Source: Kumtagia sp963820075
GTDB taxonomy: Bacteria; Pseudomonadota; Alphaproteobacteria; Rhizobiales; Rhizobiaceae
DNA: 64,000 nt
Assembly (NCBI GenBank): GCA_963820075.1
Contig: CAWFYS010000008.1
Location: forward strand, 62,001-126,000
Direction: 5' to 3'
Positions 26,731-36,097 of the stretch are shown here, one piece after another. The number at the start of each line of letters is the position of its first letter. Within the stretch, counting starts at the first letter, position 1. The notes under the pieces are model-generated. The model ran no database searches. It saw only the letters and a program-made list of their open reading frames with translations, and had not been told where the DNA came from. A program made the translations under genes and the position numbers.

Positions 26731-27813
26731 CTACCGCAGCTTCAGGCTTGACAGGCCGACAAGCGCCAGGATGACGGCGATTATCCAGAAACGGATGACG
26801 ACCTGGCTCTCGGTCCAGCCAAGCTTTTCGAAATGGTGGTGTATCGGCGCCATCAGGAACACGCGGCGGCCTGTCATCTTGAAGAAGCCGACCTGAATGA
26901 TAACCGAGAGCGCCTCCATGACGAAGAGGCCGCCGATGATGGCAAGCACGATCTCATGCTTCGTGGCGACCGCGATCGTGCCGATCAGGCCGCCCAGCGC
27001 CAGCGAACCGGTGTCGCCCATGAAGATGGCGGCGGGCGGCGCGTTGAACCACAGGAAGCCCAGGCCCGCGCCAATGACCGCGCCGAGAACGACGGCGAGT
27101 TCGCCGGTGCCCGGGACGAAGTGGATCTGCAGATAGTCGGCGAAGACCGCGTTGCCCGACAGATAGGCGATCACGCCGAACGACGCGGCGGCGATCATGA
27201 TCGGAACGATCGCCAGCCCGTCGAGCCCGTCCGTCAGGTTCACGGCGTTGCCGGCGCCCACGATGACGATGCAACTGAACGGAATGAAGAACCAGCCGAG
27301 ATGCAGCAGGAAGTCCTTGATGAAGGGAAAGGTCAGCGACGAGGAGAACGGCGCCTGACCGTTGCGCATGATCACCCATGCGGCAATTGCGGCGATCACC
27401 ATTTCTATCCCGAGACGCGCCCGGCCTGAGAGGCCGAGATGCGACTGCTTCATGACCTTGAGATAGTCGTCGTAGAAGCCGATCGCCCCGAATCCGAGCG
27501 TGACCAGCAGCACGACCCACACATAGATGCTGGTGATGTTCGCCCAAAGCAGCGTCGAACCGACGATGCCGGAGATGATCATCAGACCGCCCATGGTTGG
27601 CGTGCCGGCCTTCTTGAAATGCGTCTGCGGTCCGTCGGCGCGGATCGGTTGACCCTTGCCCTGGCGGATTCGCAGCGAGTTGATGATGCGCGGTCCGAAG
27701 ATAAAGACCAGAAGCGCCGCCGTGATCAGCGCGCCGCCGGTCCGGAAGGTAATGTAGCGGAAGACATTGAAGACCGAGATGTGGTCGGAGAAGTTGACGA
27801 GAAGTGTGAGCAT
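26731..27813 (-). CDS. mraY: Phospho-N-acetylmuramoyl-pentapeptide transferase
   Basis: A 360-residue ten-helix membrane enzyme that transfers phospho-MurNAc-pentapeptide to undecaprenyl phosphate, making lipid I. The catalytic FYDDYLKVMKQ, NLTDGLDGLAI and MGDTGSLALGG motifs and the final APIHHHFEKLGW loop are all present. A GGGGGA ribosome site precedes the ATG. It lies 21 bp after murF. Confidence 0.97.
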   Translation of the reverse strand: MLTLLVNFSDHISVFNVFRYITFRTGGALITAALLVFIFGPRIINSLRIRQGKGQPIRADGPQTHFKKAGTPTMGGLMIISGIVGSTLLWANITSIYVWVVLLVTLGFGAIGFYDDYLKVMKQSHLGLSGRARLGIEMVIAAIAAWVIMRNGQAPFSSSLTFPFIKDFLLHLGWFFIPFSCIVIVGAGNAVNLTDGLDGLAIVPIMIAAASFGVIAYLSGNAVFADYLQIHFVPGTGELAVVLGAVIGAGLGFLWFNAPPAAIFMGDTGSLALGGLIGTIAVATKHEIVLAIIGGLFVMEALSVIIQVGFFKMTGRRVFLMAPIHHHFEKLGWTESQVVIRFWIIAVILALVGLSSLKLR

Positions 27814-27834
27814 GCGTCCCCCGGCAGCCGTCGG

Positions 27835-29268
27835 TCAGGTTGGTTTCTGGCCGCCGGCATTGGCCGGGTACCGGTTGAGCAGCGCTTCGACAAGTTTCGA
27901 GAAGCCTATGCCCTTGGAAGACTTTACCATCACGACGTCGCCGGGCCTGACTGCGTCGAGCAATATCGGCTTCAGATCGTCCGCGGTCTGGCGATACTCC
28001 TTGCGGATGTCGCCGGGAAGCGTGTCAGCCAGGTTCTTCATCTGCGGGCCGGCCATCAGCACGATGTCTGTGTTCGTCTCGGTAATAAGCTGAGCCAGCC
28101 CGGCGTGCAGCTTAGCCGAATGGCTACCCAGTTCCAACATATCGCCGAGGACGGCGATACGACGCCCGTCCGCCGCCACGGGCGTCGACTCCAGCAGTTG
28201 GATCGCGGCCTTCATCGAGGCCGGATTGGCATTGTAGCTCTCGTCGATGAGCGTGAAGCTGCCGCTCTCCGTATCGAGCCGGTGCCGTCTGCCGCGCCCG
28301 CTTTCGGGGACGAGATCGGCAAGCGCGGCCACGACCTTATCCATGTCCGCGCCTACCAGCCGGGCCGTGCCGAGCACGGCAAGCGCGTTCTGGACCATGT
28401 GGCGCCCCGGCGCGCCGACCCGCACGTCGAACTCATCGCCTCCGACCTTGACGGTGATCGCCGAGTGATCGGCGCCGAGCTCGCAATTCACCAGCCGCAC
28501 CACGGCGCGGGGGTTCTCGCCGAATCCGACGATATTCTCGACGAGGGCCTCGCGGGCAAGCCGTTCGAGCAGCTTCCAGCGTCCGTCGTCGCGATTGAGC
28601 AACGCGTAGCCGTCCCGCTCCAGCCCCTCGAATATCTCGGCCTTGGCGCGCGCTATCTCGTCGAGGCTGTTGAAGAAGCCGAGATGGGCGGGCGCGATCA
28701 GCGTGACGATGGCGACATGCGGACGGACCATTTTGGCCAGCGGCCTGATCTCGCCCGGATGGTTCATGCCGACCTCGAAAACGCCATAGTCGCAGTCTGC
28801 CGGCATGCGCGCCAGCGTCAGGGGGACGCCCCAGTGATTGTTGAACGACTTGTCGGAAGCGTGCACCTTGCCCACCGAGGCAAGCGCGTGCCGCAGCGCT
28901 TCCTTGGTGGTGGTCTTGCCGACCGAGCCGGTGACCGCGACGATTTTCGCCCTGGTGCGCTTGCGCGCCGCGATTCCGGCCTTTTCGAGAGCGGCCAGCA
29001 CGTCCGGCACCACGATCATCGGCGCCGACAGCCGCCCAAGCGCCGGCAGCTTGCCTTGCGACACCACCAGAACGGCCGCGCCCGCCTTTATGGCCGCGGT
29101 GGCGAAGTCGTGGCCGTCCATCGTCTCGCCCTTGATGGCGAAGAAGGCATCGCCCGGCTGAAGCGTCCGGCTGTCGATCGAGATTCCCGAAATGCCCGCC
29201 GGCAGGGTGCCGAACGGCCGCCCGCCCATGGCCGCGACCAATTCGTCGGAGGTCCACAGATGGCTCAT
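27835..29268 (-). CDS. murF: UDP-MurNAc-tripeptide--D-Ala-D-Ala ligase
   Basis: A 477-residue Mur ligase that adds the D-Ala-D-Ala dipeptide made by Ddl. ISIDSRTLQPGDAFFAIKG at the start, the ATP loop TGSVGKTTTKEAL, and DESYNANPASMKAA are the MurF signatures. Its ATG overlaps the murE stop by 4 bases (ATGA). Confidence 0.97.
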   Translation of the reverse strand: MSHLWTSDELVAAMGGRPFGTLPAGISGISIDSRTLQPGDAFFAIKGETMDGHDFATAAIKAGAAVLVVSQGKLPALGRLSAPMIVVPDVLAALEKAGIAARKRTRAKIVAVTGSVGKTTTKEALRHALASVGKVHASDKSFNNHWGVPLTLARMPADCDYGVFEVGMNHPGEIRPLAKMVRPHVAIVTLIAPAHLGFFNSLDEIARAKAEIFEGLERDGYALLNRDDGRWKLLERLAREALVENIVGFGENPRAVVRLVNCELGADHSAITVKVGGDEFDVRVGAPGRHMVQNALAVLGTARLVGADMDKVVAALADLVPESGRGRRHRLDTESGSFTLIDESYNANPASMKAAIQLLESTPVAADGRRIAVLGDMLELGSHSAKLHAGLAQLITETNTDIVLMAGPQMKNLADTLPGDIRKEYRQTADDLKPILLDAVRPGDVVMVKSSKGIGFSKLVEALLNRYPANAGGQKPT

Positions 29269-30719
29269 GCCGCGCGCTCCCGCAGCGCCTTGCGCACTTC
29301 CTCATGATCCGAGAACGGGAAGGTTTCGGCTCCGACCGTCTGCCCCTCCTCATGTCCCTTGCCGGCGATGATCAGCGTATCGCCCGCGCTCAGCATATCG
29401 ACGGCCGTTCGGATCGCCTGATGCCGGTCGCCGATCTCGACTGCCCGCGGCGCCGCGGCGAGGATAGCCGAGCGGATCTCGGCCGCAACCTCGGAGCGAG
29501 GATTGTCGTCGGTGACGATCGTCACATCGGCCAGCCGCGTCGCGATCTCGCCCATGATCGGACGCTTTCCCCGGTCGCGGTCGCCGCCGCAACCGAACAC
29601 GACGATTACCCGCCCGGTCGTGAAGGGCCTGACCGACGCCAGAACATTCTCCAGCGCGTCCGGCTTGTGTGCGTAGTCCACATAGACCGGCGCCCCGTTC
29701 GCGGCCGTGCCGACAAGATCGAGGCGGCCGGGCGCGCCCTTCAGTTTCTCCAGCGCCTTCAAGGCGACTGGCGCGGCGGTTCCCGTGGCGATCGCCAGAC
29801 CGGCGGCGACCAGCGCATTATAGATCTGGAAGTCACCGGCGAGCGGCAGGTCGATCTCATGGATCGCCCCGTCGTGCTCGATCTCGGCGCGCTGGCGATA
29901 GCGCTCATGCTCGACCCGCTTGAGCGTGAGGAAATCGCCATGGCGGCCGACGGTGAGCACGGTCAGGCCCGCCGTCCCGGCGGCTTCGATCACGGGAGCG
30001 GAATAGACATCGTCGGCGAACACGACCGCCGGGGCGCCTTTGGGGAGCAGCGTGTCGAACAGCCGGAGCTTCGCCTTGAGATAGTCATCGACCGTCGGAT
30101 GGTAGTCCATGTGGTCGCGGCCGAGATTGGTGAAAGCGCCGGCGGAAAGCCGCACGCCGTCCAGCCGGCGCTGGTCGAGGCCGTGGCTGGAGGCCTCCAT
30201 CGCGGCATGATCGACGCCGGCGGCCGCGAGTTCGGCGAGCAGGCGGTGCAGCGCGACGGGATCGGGAGTGGTGAGCGAGCCATATTCATTGCGGCCGGGC
30301 GCGATGACGCCGGTCGTTCCGATGCTGGCCGCCGCGTATCCCGCCTGTTCCCAAATCTGCCGCGTGAAAGAAGCCACGGAGGTCTTGCCGCTGGTTCCGG
30401 TGACCGCGACCATTGTTTCCGGCTGCCTGCCGTGCAAGCGCGCCGCGATGCGGGCCAGCGCCAGGCGCGGATCGTCAACCGAAACGACGGGCACGGCGAG
30501 CGGCCGGATGGAGGCTTTGGGCGCGGCGACCACGGCGACAGCCCCGCGTGCCGCCGCGTCGGCCGCATAGGCCGAGCCGTCCGCCTTCACGCCGGGGACC
30601 GCGACGAAGATCATCCCCGGCCGGACGGCGCGCGAATCCGAAGTGACGCCGGTCACCTCCAGATCGGCGGGCAAGCCCGGCGCGACGGGAAAGACGGCGG
30701 CAAGATCAGCAAGCTTCAT
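29265..30719 (-). CDS. murE: UDP-MurNAc-dipeptide--diaminopimelate ligase
   Basis: A 484-residue Mur ligase that adds meso-diaminopimelate. Motifs are GVTSDSRAVRPGMIFVAV, TGTSGKTSVASF (ATP loop), and the substrate-specific DNPRSE (about 405-410), which marks the meso-DAP type. The start is uncertain: 30719 gives MKLADLAAVF, as in related rhizobial MurE, but an ATG 11 codons upstream (30752) is also possible; neither has a good ribosome site. The 69-bp gap to ftsI is one of the wider ones in the cluster. Confidence 0.94.
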   Translation of the reverse strand: MKLADLAAVFPVAPGLPADLEVTGVTSDSRAVRPGMIFVAVPGVKADGSAYAADAAARGAVAVVAAPKASIRPLAVPVVSVDDPRLALARIAARLHGRQPETMVAVTGTSGKTSVASFTRQIWEQAGYAAASIGTTGVIAPGRNEYGSLTTPDPVALHRLLAELAAAGVDHAAMEASSHGLDQRRLDGVRLSAGAFTNLGRDHMDYHPTVDDYLKAKLRLFDTLLPKGAPAVVFADDVYSAPVIEAAGTAGLTVLTVGRHGDFLTLKRVEHERYRQRAEIEHDGAIHEIDLPLAGDFQIYNALVAAGLAIATGTAAPVALKALEKLKGAPGRLDLVGTAANGAPVYVDYAHKPDALENVLASVRPFTTGRVIVVFGCGGDRDRGKRPIMGEIATRLADVTIVTDDNPRSEVAAEIRSAILAAAPRAVEIGDRHQAIRTAVDMLSAGDTLIIAGKGHEEGQTVGAETFPFSDHEEVRKALRERAA

Positions 30720-30788
30720 GGATGTTGTTTCGATGATCGGTCCAGTCTTCATAAACAAACGGCGCGCTGTTACTGGCGCGCCCCAGAA

Positions 30789-32492
30789 TCACTGCGAGGA
30801 AACCAGCGTTGCCCCTCCTTCTTGACCGAATTCGGGCTTGACGCCAAGAAGGGAGGCGGAGCGCCGGATGATGTTGGCCACGATGGGCGCGGCGTTCGAG
30901 CCGGCGGTGGCTCCCATGCCCGGCTTCTCCGGCTTCGGCTCGTCGATGACGGAGAGCACGATGAATTGGGGGTCGTCCATCGGGAAGGCGGCCAGGAACG
31001 CATTGAACCGCTTGTCCGCCGAATAGCGGCCGTTCACTACCTTTTCGGCGGTGCCGGTCTTTCCGCCGACGCGGTAGCCGGGAACCTCGGCCCGCTTGCC
31101 CGAGCCCTTCTCCGCGTTGAGCCGGTAAAGATAGCGCATCGATTCCACCGTGTAGTCGGAGACCACTTTCTTGCCGATTTCCCTGGCCTCATCTTCGCTG
31201 CGCGGCAGGAAAGTCGGCGGCAGCAAGGTGCCGGTCATCAGGGCCGCCGCCGCGACGGCGGTTTGAAGCGGCGTCGTGGAGACGCCATGGCCGAAGGCGA
31301 TGGTGATGGAATGCACTTTCTTCCAGATTTTCGGCTCGGTCGGCTTGGCGACTTCGGGCAATTCCGTCTGCATCCGGTCGAGCAGGCCGACGCGCTGCAG
31401 GAACTCGCGATGGCCCTTGATGCCGACCACGTCCGCCTCGCGCGCCGAACCGATGTTGGAGGAATAGATGAACACCTCCGGCACGGTGAGAACCCGGCGC
31501 TTGGCGTGAAAATCGCGGATGGTCTGGCGGCCGATGGTGATCGGACGGGTTGCGTCGAACCGGCTCTCCATCGTGACCTTGCCGGAATCGAGAGCCATCG
31601 CCGTGGTGAAGCTCTTGAAGGTCGAGCCCATCTCGTACAGGCCGGCCGACATGCGGTTCAGCCTGTCCTTGTCGAGGGCGTTGAACGGATTGTTCGGATC
31701 GAAGTCCGGCACCGATGACATGGCGAGCACCTCGCCGGTCTTGACATTGAGGACGACGGCGCCCGCCGCGATCGCATGGTAGCGATCCACCGCCTGCGCG
31801 ATCTCGTCGCGCACGATGTGCTGCACGCGCAGGTCGATCGACAGTTGCACCGGCTTCAGATCGTCCGCCACCGCGAGCCCGGAAGCCTGCAGGTCGGCCA
31901 ACCCCTGGTCGTCGATGTATTTTTCGAGACCGGCAATGCCCTTGTTGTCGATATTCGTCAGCCCCAGAATGTGCGAGGCCGTCGGTCCGCCAGGATAGAA
32001 GCGCCGCTTCTCGGTGCGGAACCCGATGCTGGGCAGCCCAAGCGCCATGATGTCGGACTGCTGCCTCGGTGTAAGCTGCCGCTTCAGCCAGACGAAACCC
32101 GTCCCGCTCTTCAGCTTGTGGTAGGTCTGCTCGACCTGGAGGTCGGGCAGCACGGTCGACAGTTTCTCGATCACCTCGTCGGCGTCGACGATGCGGCGCG
32201 GCTCCGCGAACAGCGACGCGGTCTTGATGTCGGTCGCCAGCACCTGGCCGTTGCGGTCGACAATGTCGGGGCGCGAGGCGGTCACCCGCGACACCGGGCC
32301 GGACGCGCCCTCCGGTTCCAGCAGGCCGAAATAAACGAGCCGGCCGGCGATCGCGACGTATATGCCGAAGAACACCGTCATCGTCATGATGACGCGCGTC
32401 CTGGCTCTTCCCCCGGTCGAAAGGCGCGCGCCATCGACGACGATCGAAGCCGCCGAATTCGCCGCCGTCTTCCTGCGCCAGAAGCTTATCAT
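30789..32492 (-). CDS. ftsI: Septal penicillin-binding protein 3 (FtsI)
   Basis: A 567-residue class B PBP, the transpeptidase of septal wall synthesis. One membrane anchor (about 33-56) follows a short cytoplasmic N terminus. The active-site serine lies in STFK (290-293), with the second motif SSN at 344-346 and KTGT at 478-481. SRPDIVDRNG (about 73-82) is the usual class B start. The ATG at 32492 overlaps the ftsL stop by 4 bases. Confidence 0.96.
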   Translation of the reverse strand: MISFWRRKTAANSAASIVVDGARLSTGGRARTRVIMTMTVFFGIYVAIAGRLVYFGLLEPEGASGPVSRVTASRPDIVDRNGQVLATDIKTASLFAEPRRIVDADEVIEKLSTVLPDLQVEQTYHKLKSGTGFVWLKRQLTPRQQSDIMALGLPSIGFRTEKRRFYPGGPTASHILGLTNIDNKGIAGLEKYIDDQGLADLQASGLAVADDLKPVQLSIDLRVQHIVRDEIAQAVDRYHAIAAGAVVLNVKTGEVLAMSSVPDFDPNNPFNALDKDRLNRMSAGLYEMGSTFKSFTTAMALDSGKVTMESRFDATRPITIGRQTIRDFHAKRRVLTVPEVFIYSSNIGSAREADVVGIKGHREFLQRVGLLDRMQTELPEVAKPTEPKIWKKVHSITIAFGHGVSTTPLQTAVAAAALMTGTLLPPTFLPRSEDEAREIGKKVVSDYTVESMRYLYRLNAEKGSGKRAEVPGYRVGGKTGTAEKVVNGRYSADKRFNAFLAAFPMDDPQFIVLSVIDEPKPEKPGMGATAGSNAAPIVANIIRRSASLLGVKPEFGQEGGATLVSSQ

Positions 32493-32866
32493 TGCCGCAC
32501 CGCCCCCGTTTTCGTCTCGTCCGTGCCCGGCCCGTCGCGCGGAAGGTCGAAGGCCTGCCCGATTATTGCCTGGATATCGAGCGGCCGCACCGGTATCTCC
32601 TCGACGCGGGCGAACTGGCGCGCATCGACCGGCTGCAGCTTGAGATCGGCCTGATAGGTCTCGGCAAGCTTCTGCAAGCGCGACGGTTGCGTCAGCAGGC
32701 TCCAATCGGCCTTGAGGAGGGTTATGGAATCCTCCTCGAAACGGATCTGTTGTTCCAGCTTGCGCACGGCGGCAGCCTGGCCTTCGGCCGCCTGCTTGGT
32801 TTTGTAGGTGAAGGCGGCGGCCGCAACCATCACCGCGATCAGCACCATGTCGCTTGTACGGAACAA
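32489..32866 (-). CDS. ftsL: Cell division protein FtsL
   Basis: A 125-residue bitopic divisome protein. I start it at the TTG at 32866, which follows AGAGAGG and lies 4 bases after the rsmH stop; the product then reads MFRTSDMVLIAVMV, matching the rhizobial family. One membrane helix (about 7-23) is followed by a leucine-zipper-like coiled coil with the block IRFEEDSITLLKADWSLLTQPSRLQKLA. It works as a complex with FtsB and FtsQ. The annotated ORF without this start would begin 28 codons upstream inside rsmH. Confidence 0.9.
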   Translation of the reverse strand: MFRTSDMVLIAVMVAAAAFTYKTKQAAEGQAAAVRKLEQQIRFEEDSITLLKADWSLLTQPSRLQKLAETYQADLKLQPVDARQFARVEEIPVRPLDIQAIIGQAFDLPRDGPGTDETKTGAVRQ

Positions 32867-32870
32867 TGCG

Positions 32871-33887
32871 TTACCTCTCTGCCGCAAAGCGCAATTCAGG
32901 GAGCTTGGGGAGGCCGAACAGCGCGGGGTCGGCCGGACGCGGCGGCGCATCCGTGCGAACCGCCGCGCGCAGCTTCGCCGAACGGGAGCGCGGATTTGCC
33001 GCCAGTTCCGGCTCGCCCGGCGTCACAACGCCGCCAAGCTTGACCAGGGTCGCGGTGACGGCCTGCCTTTGCGGCAGATGCCGCGACCCGGCCGGGTCGG
33101 TGGAACGGTCGGTGACGAAGCGCTTGACGATCCGGTCTTCCAGCGAATGGAAGGTGACGACGACCAGCCGGCCACCCGGCTTCAGGATGCGCTCGGCCGC
33201 GACCAGGGCGCGCGCAAGCTCTCCCAACTCGTCATTGACGTAGATGCGCAGTGCCTGAAAGACGCGGGTGGCGGGATGGATTTTCTCGCGCGGCGGAAAG
33301 CCCACGAGATCCGCGATCGACTGCGCCAGGTCGGTCGTGCGCAGGAACGGCTTGCCGGAGCGCCGCCGCTCGATCATCCGCGCGATGCGGCCGGCATGCC
33401 GCTCCTCGCCGAGCAGTCCGAAGATGCGGGCGAGATCGGCCGCCTTGAAGCGATTGACCACGTCGGCCGCTGACAAGCCCGCCTGCGCCATGCGCATGTC
33501 GAGCGGGCCGTCGGCACGGAATGAGAAGCCGCGATCCGCCTGGTCGACCTGCATGGACGAGATGCCGATGTCGAGCACGACGCCGTCCACCGCCTCGGCA
33601 TGCTCGCCGAGCGAGGAGAACGGCGCCTGCACCAGCTTCAGCCGGCCGCCGGATACGGCCTCCATGGCTCGTCCAGCCGCGATCGCATCCGGGTCGCGGT
33701 CGATCCCGACCACGGAGGCGCCGCGCGCCAGAATGGCCGCGGTGTAGCCGCCGGCGCCGAAAGTGCCGTCCACGATCACCTGCCCATCCGCCGGCTGCAA
33801 TGCCTCGATAATTTCTTCGAGGAGAACCGGAATGTGGCGGGGCGGTCCGCCAGCCGCGAGGCCATCCTCGTCGTGCCCCGCCGTCAT
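32871..33887 (-). CDS. rsmH: 16S rRNA (cytosine1402-N4)-methyltransferase
   Basis: RsmH (MraW), 338 residues, methylates C1402 of 16S rRNA with S-adenosylmethionine. HIPVLLEEIIEAL, the SAM loop DGTFGAGGYTAAIL, GVVLDIGISSMQVDQADRGFSF and FHSLEDRIVKRF are family motifs. Its ATG overlaps the mraZ stop by 4 bases, which sets the start against the much longer open frame. Confidence 0.96.
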   Translation of the reverse strand: MTAGHDEDGLAAGGPPRHIPVLLEEIIEALQPADGQVIVDGTFGAGGYTAAILARGASVVGIDRDPDAIAAGRAMEAVSGGRLKLVQAPFSSLGEHAEAVDGVVLDIGISSMQVDQADRGFSFRADGPLDMRMAQAGLSAADVVNRFKAADLARIFGLLGEERHAGRIARMIERRRSGKPFLRTTDLAQSIADLVGFPPREKIHPATRVFQALRIYVNDELGELARALVAAERILKPGGRLVVVTFHSLEDRIVKRFVTDRSTDPAGSRHLPQRQAVTATLVKLGGVVTPGEPELAANPRSRSAKLRAAVRTDAPPRPADPALFGLPKLPELRFAAER

Positions 33888-34348
33888 TCCGGCGTCCCCG
33901 CACCGGCAGCCGGCGAAGCTTGCCGCAGCCCGAGCAGCCGCGCCCGTACTGCACGGCCATGGACCTCGAACCGGGCCGGTTCCCAGATCTGGAAGAAGGC
34001 ACCGCGGCCGACGAACACCACCTCCGTCGAGATACCCGTATGGTCGCGAATAAAGTCGTTCATCGTGATGCGGCCCTCCTGGTCGATCTTCAGGAATGTC
34101 CCGTCGCCATGCACGAAAAATGACATGTCGTCCGCCGCGCCAGGAAACCGATCCTCCCGCGCCATCCGCCGCTCGTAGCGGTCGAGCAGGTCGAGCCCAC
34201 CGACGTCCATCGCCGGGACATCCAGCGCCCGCAATGCGTAGAGTTCCCCATAGCCGCGCTTGGCGACGACCGAACGGAAATGCGCCGGGACGGATACCCG
34301 CCCCTTGGCGTCGATCCTGTTCACCGCATTGGACAGAAACCGGTCCAT
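33884..34348 (-). CDS. mraZ: Transcriptional regulator MraZ
   Basis: A 154-residue protein of two AbrB-like (SpoVT) repeats. The DNA-binding signature is seen as NRIDAKGRVSVPAHFR (about 10-25) and again as KIDQEGRITMNDFIRD (about 85-100). In E. coli MraZ represses the division operon by binding TGGGN repeats upstream; four such repeats are found at 34720-34754. The first gene of the cluster. The ATG at 34348 gives the usual length; the open frame upstream runs through the 108-bp repeat and is not part of the gene. Confidence 0.93.
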   Translation of the reverse strand: MDRFLSNAVNRIDAKGRVSVPAHFRSVVAKRGYGELYALRALDVPAMDVGGLDLLDRYERRMAREDRFPGAADDMSFFVHGDGTFLKIDQEGRITMNDFIRDHTGISTEVVFVGRGAFFQIWEPARFEVHGRAVRARLLGLRQASPAAGAGTPE

Positions 34349-34426
34349 CACCCGATGCGGACTGAACCTCCGCACCCTTCTCTTTTCGCGAGCCGCCGCG
34401 AACCCAGATTGCCAAACCCGACCCAA

Positions 34427-34621
34427 ACAGGCCTGCGCGGTTTCGCCTAAGCAGACTTGCGTGGCTTCTCCCACGCTTCGCCTGCTTAGCCTCTTGTTTT
34501 CTCGCAGGTTTCTGTCGGAAAACCGTGAGACACTTTTCCGGAACCTGCTTAGCCGGCTCAGCTTGGTGTTTTGTCGCGGGCTTCCGCCGGACGACCGTGG
34601 AACAATTTTCCGAAACCCGCC
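34427..34621 (-). repeat. 108-bp element copy 3 with flanking partial copies in the mraZ leader
   Basis: A full 108-bp copy lies at 34446-34553 (ends CTAAGCAG and CTGCTTAGC). Directly next to it, 34554-34621 is a diverged copy of the first half only (on the minus strand GGAAAAT...CCACGG...GCGACAAAACA matches). On the other side, 34427-34445 resembles the end of the second hairpin. The array lies between the candidate MraZ operator and mraZ, so it is probably within the leader of the division operon. Outside it, 34622-34719 and 34755-34920 show no gene. Confidence 0.85.
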
Positions 34622-34719
34622 CGGAAAAGCTGCCGTGGACTGACGGGAATGGAAACGACACGGCCGACGAATATGCCGGCACCGCCACCCGTTCCCGCGC
34701 AAGTTGTTGACTATGGAAA

Positions 34720-34754
34720 TGGGATATCATGGGGCAATATGGGCGTCAATGGAA
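34720..34754. promoter_or_regulatory. Candidate MraZ operator, four repeats at 10-bp spacing
   Basis: TGGGA, TGGGG, TGGGC and TGGAA begin at 34720, 34730, 34740 and 34750, each separated by exactly five bases. MraZ of E. coli is known to bind TGGGN repeats with 5-base spacers. The repeats lie 370 bp upstream of mraZ, and about 170 bp before the rightward PLP-enzyme gene; removing the repeat array would bring them to about 190 bp from mraZ. Confidence 0.7.
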
Positions 34755-34920
34755 ACAGGGTGGTTGAGCGGGCGGCCGGAAATTCCGGACCATCGTCTTT
34801 ATCGTCCATTAGGACTAACGAAGGGTTTACCGCACGCTGCGGCGCCGCCATCCAGGCTTGCCTGCCCTTGCCGCTCTCCCTTCACGCCGCTACAGCAGCG
34901 TCAGGCACGGGAGACCGGAT

Positions 34921-36045
34921 ATGACCGACACTTCGAACGCCCGAGCGGCGCGACTGCAGCATCTCCGCCGTCATGGATTGAAAAAAGGCGACCCGGTTTC
35001 CCTGCCGCTCATTCTTGCCTCGACCTTCCACCTGCCTGGGGAACCGGGCGCCTTCCACCAGTATGGCCGTTCCGAGAATCCGACATGGGAAGCGGCCGAG
35101 GAAATGCTCGCGCTTCTCGAAGATGCGCCATGCGTCGCCTTCCCGTCCGGCATGGGGGCGATATCGGCGGTCATCCTTGGTCTGCTCGAGGCGGGCGACC
35201 GCATCCTCATGCCCGCCGACGGCTACTATACGCCGCGGGTTCTGGGCGATCGGTTCCTGGGGCGGTTCGGGATCAAATTCGACCTGCGGCCGACTGCTTC
35301 CTATCTCGACGGCGGTTTCGACGGCTATCGGCTCGTCTATATCGAGACCCCCTCCAATCCCGGCCTCGATCTCTGCGACATTGCCGCCGTGGCGTCCGCC
35401 GCGCATTCGGCCGGCGCGCTGGTTGTCGCCGACAACACCACAATGACCCCGTTCGGCCAGCGGCCGCTCGATTTTGGCGTGGACGTCCTCGTCGCCGCCG
35501 ATACCAAGGCGCCTAACGGCCATTCCGACGTGCTCTTCGGCCATGTCGCCAGCCGGCGCCCGGAGGTGATCGCGGCTGTCAGGGAATGGCGAAAGCTGTC
35601 CGGCTGCATTCCCGGTCCGTTCGAAGCCTGGCTGCTGCATCGAGGTCTGGAAACGCTGGAGCTTCGCTTCGACCGCATGTGCGGCTCCGCCGGCACGCTG
35701 GCGCCCAGGCTGCTGGGGCATCCCGCGGTAAAGGCCGTGCGCTATCCTGGCCTGCCCGACGACCCCTCGCACAATCTTGCCGCCACGCAGATGCTGCGCT
35801 TCGGTTCGCTGATCGGCCTCACCCTGCAAAGTGCCGAGAAGGCGGAAGCCTTCATCGATGGCTGCGCTTTGCTGCAGCCGGCCACCTCGTTCGGCAGCGT
35901 GCACAGTTCGGCGGAGCGCCGAGCCCGCTGGGGCGACGCGGTGGCGCCGGGCTTCGTCCGCCTGTCGGTTGGCTGCGAGCCGGCTGAAGAACTCTGGGCC
36001 GCTATCGAGGCTTCGCTGGACGCCGCGAAAGGGCAGCAAGGGTGA
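34921..36045 (+). CDS. Cys/Met-metabolism PLP enzyme (cystathionine gamma-lyase/synthase type)
   Basis: A 374-residue fold-type I PLP enzyme of the cystathionine gamma-synthase/beta-lyase family, acting in transsulfuration or related sulfur amino acid steps. FPSGMGAISAV (about 74-84) is the cofactor phosphate loop, IETPSNPGLDLCDI (about 141-154) and VVADNTTMTP hold the cofactor ring, and the Schiff-base lysine is K196 in ADTKAPNGHSD. GSVHSSAERRARWGD near the end differs from the usual GGVESL/TEHP pattern, so the exact substrate is not clear. GGGAGA precedes the ATG. It is divergent from the mraZ operon. Confidence 0.85.
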   Translation: MTDTSNARAARLQHLRRHGLKKGDPVSLPLILASTFHLPGEPGAFHQYGRSENPTWEAAEEMLALLEDAPCVAFPSGMGAISAVILGLLEAGDRILMPADGYYTPRVLGDRFLGRFGIKFDLRPTASYLDGGFDGYRLVYIETPSNPGLDLCDIAAVASAAHSAGALVVADNTTMTPFGQRPLDFGVDVLVAADTKAPNGHSDVLFGHVASRRPEVIAAVREWRKLSGCIPGPFEAWLLHRGLETLELRFDRMCGSAGTLAPRLLGHPAVKAVRYPGLPDDPSHNLAATQMLRFGSLIGLTLQSAEKAEAFIDGCALLQPATSFGSVHSSAERRARWGDAVAPGFVRLSVGCEPAEELWAAIEASLDAAKGQQG

Positions 36046-36097
36046 CGCTTGGGCGAGGCCGGGGCAATCAGCTCGCGCAATCATGTGCAGAAACAGT

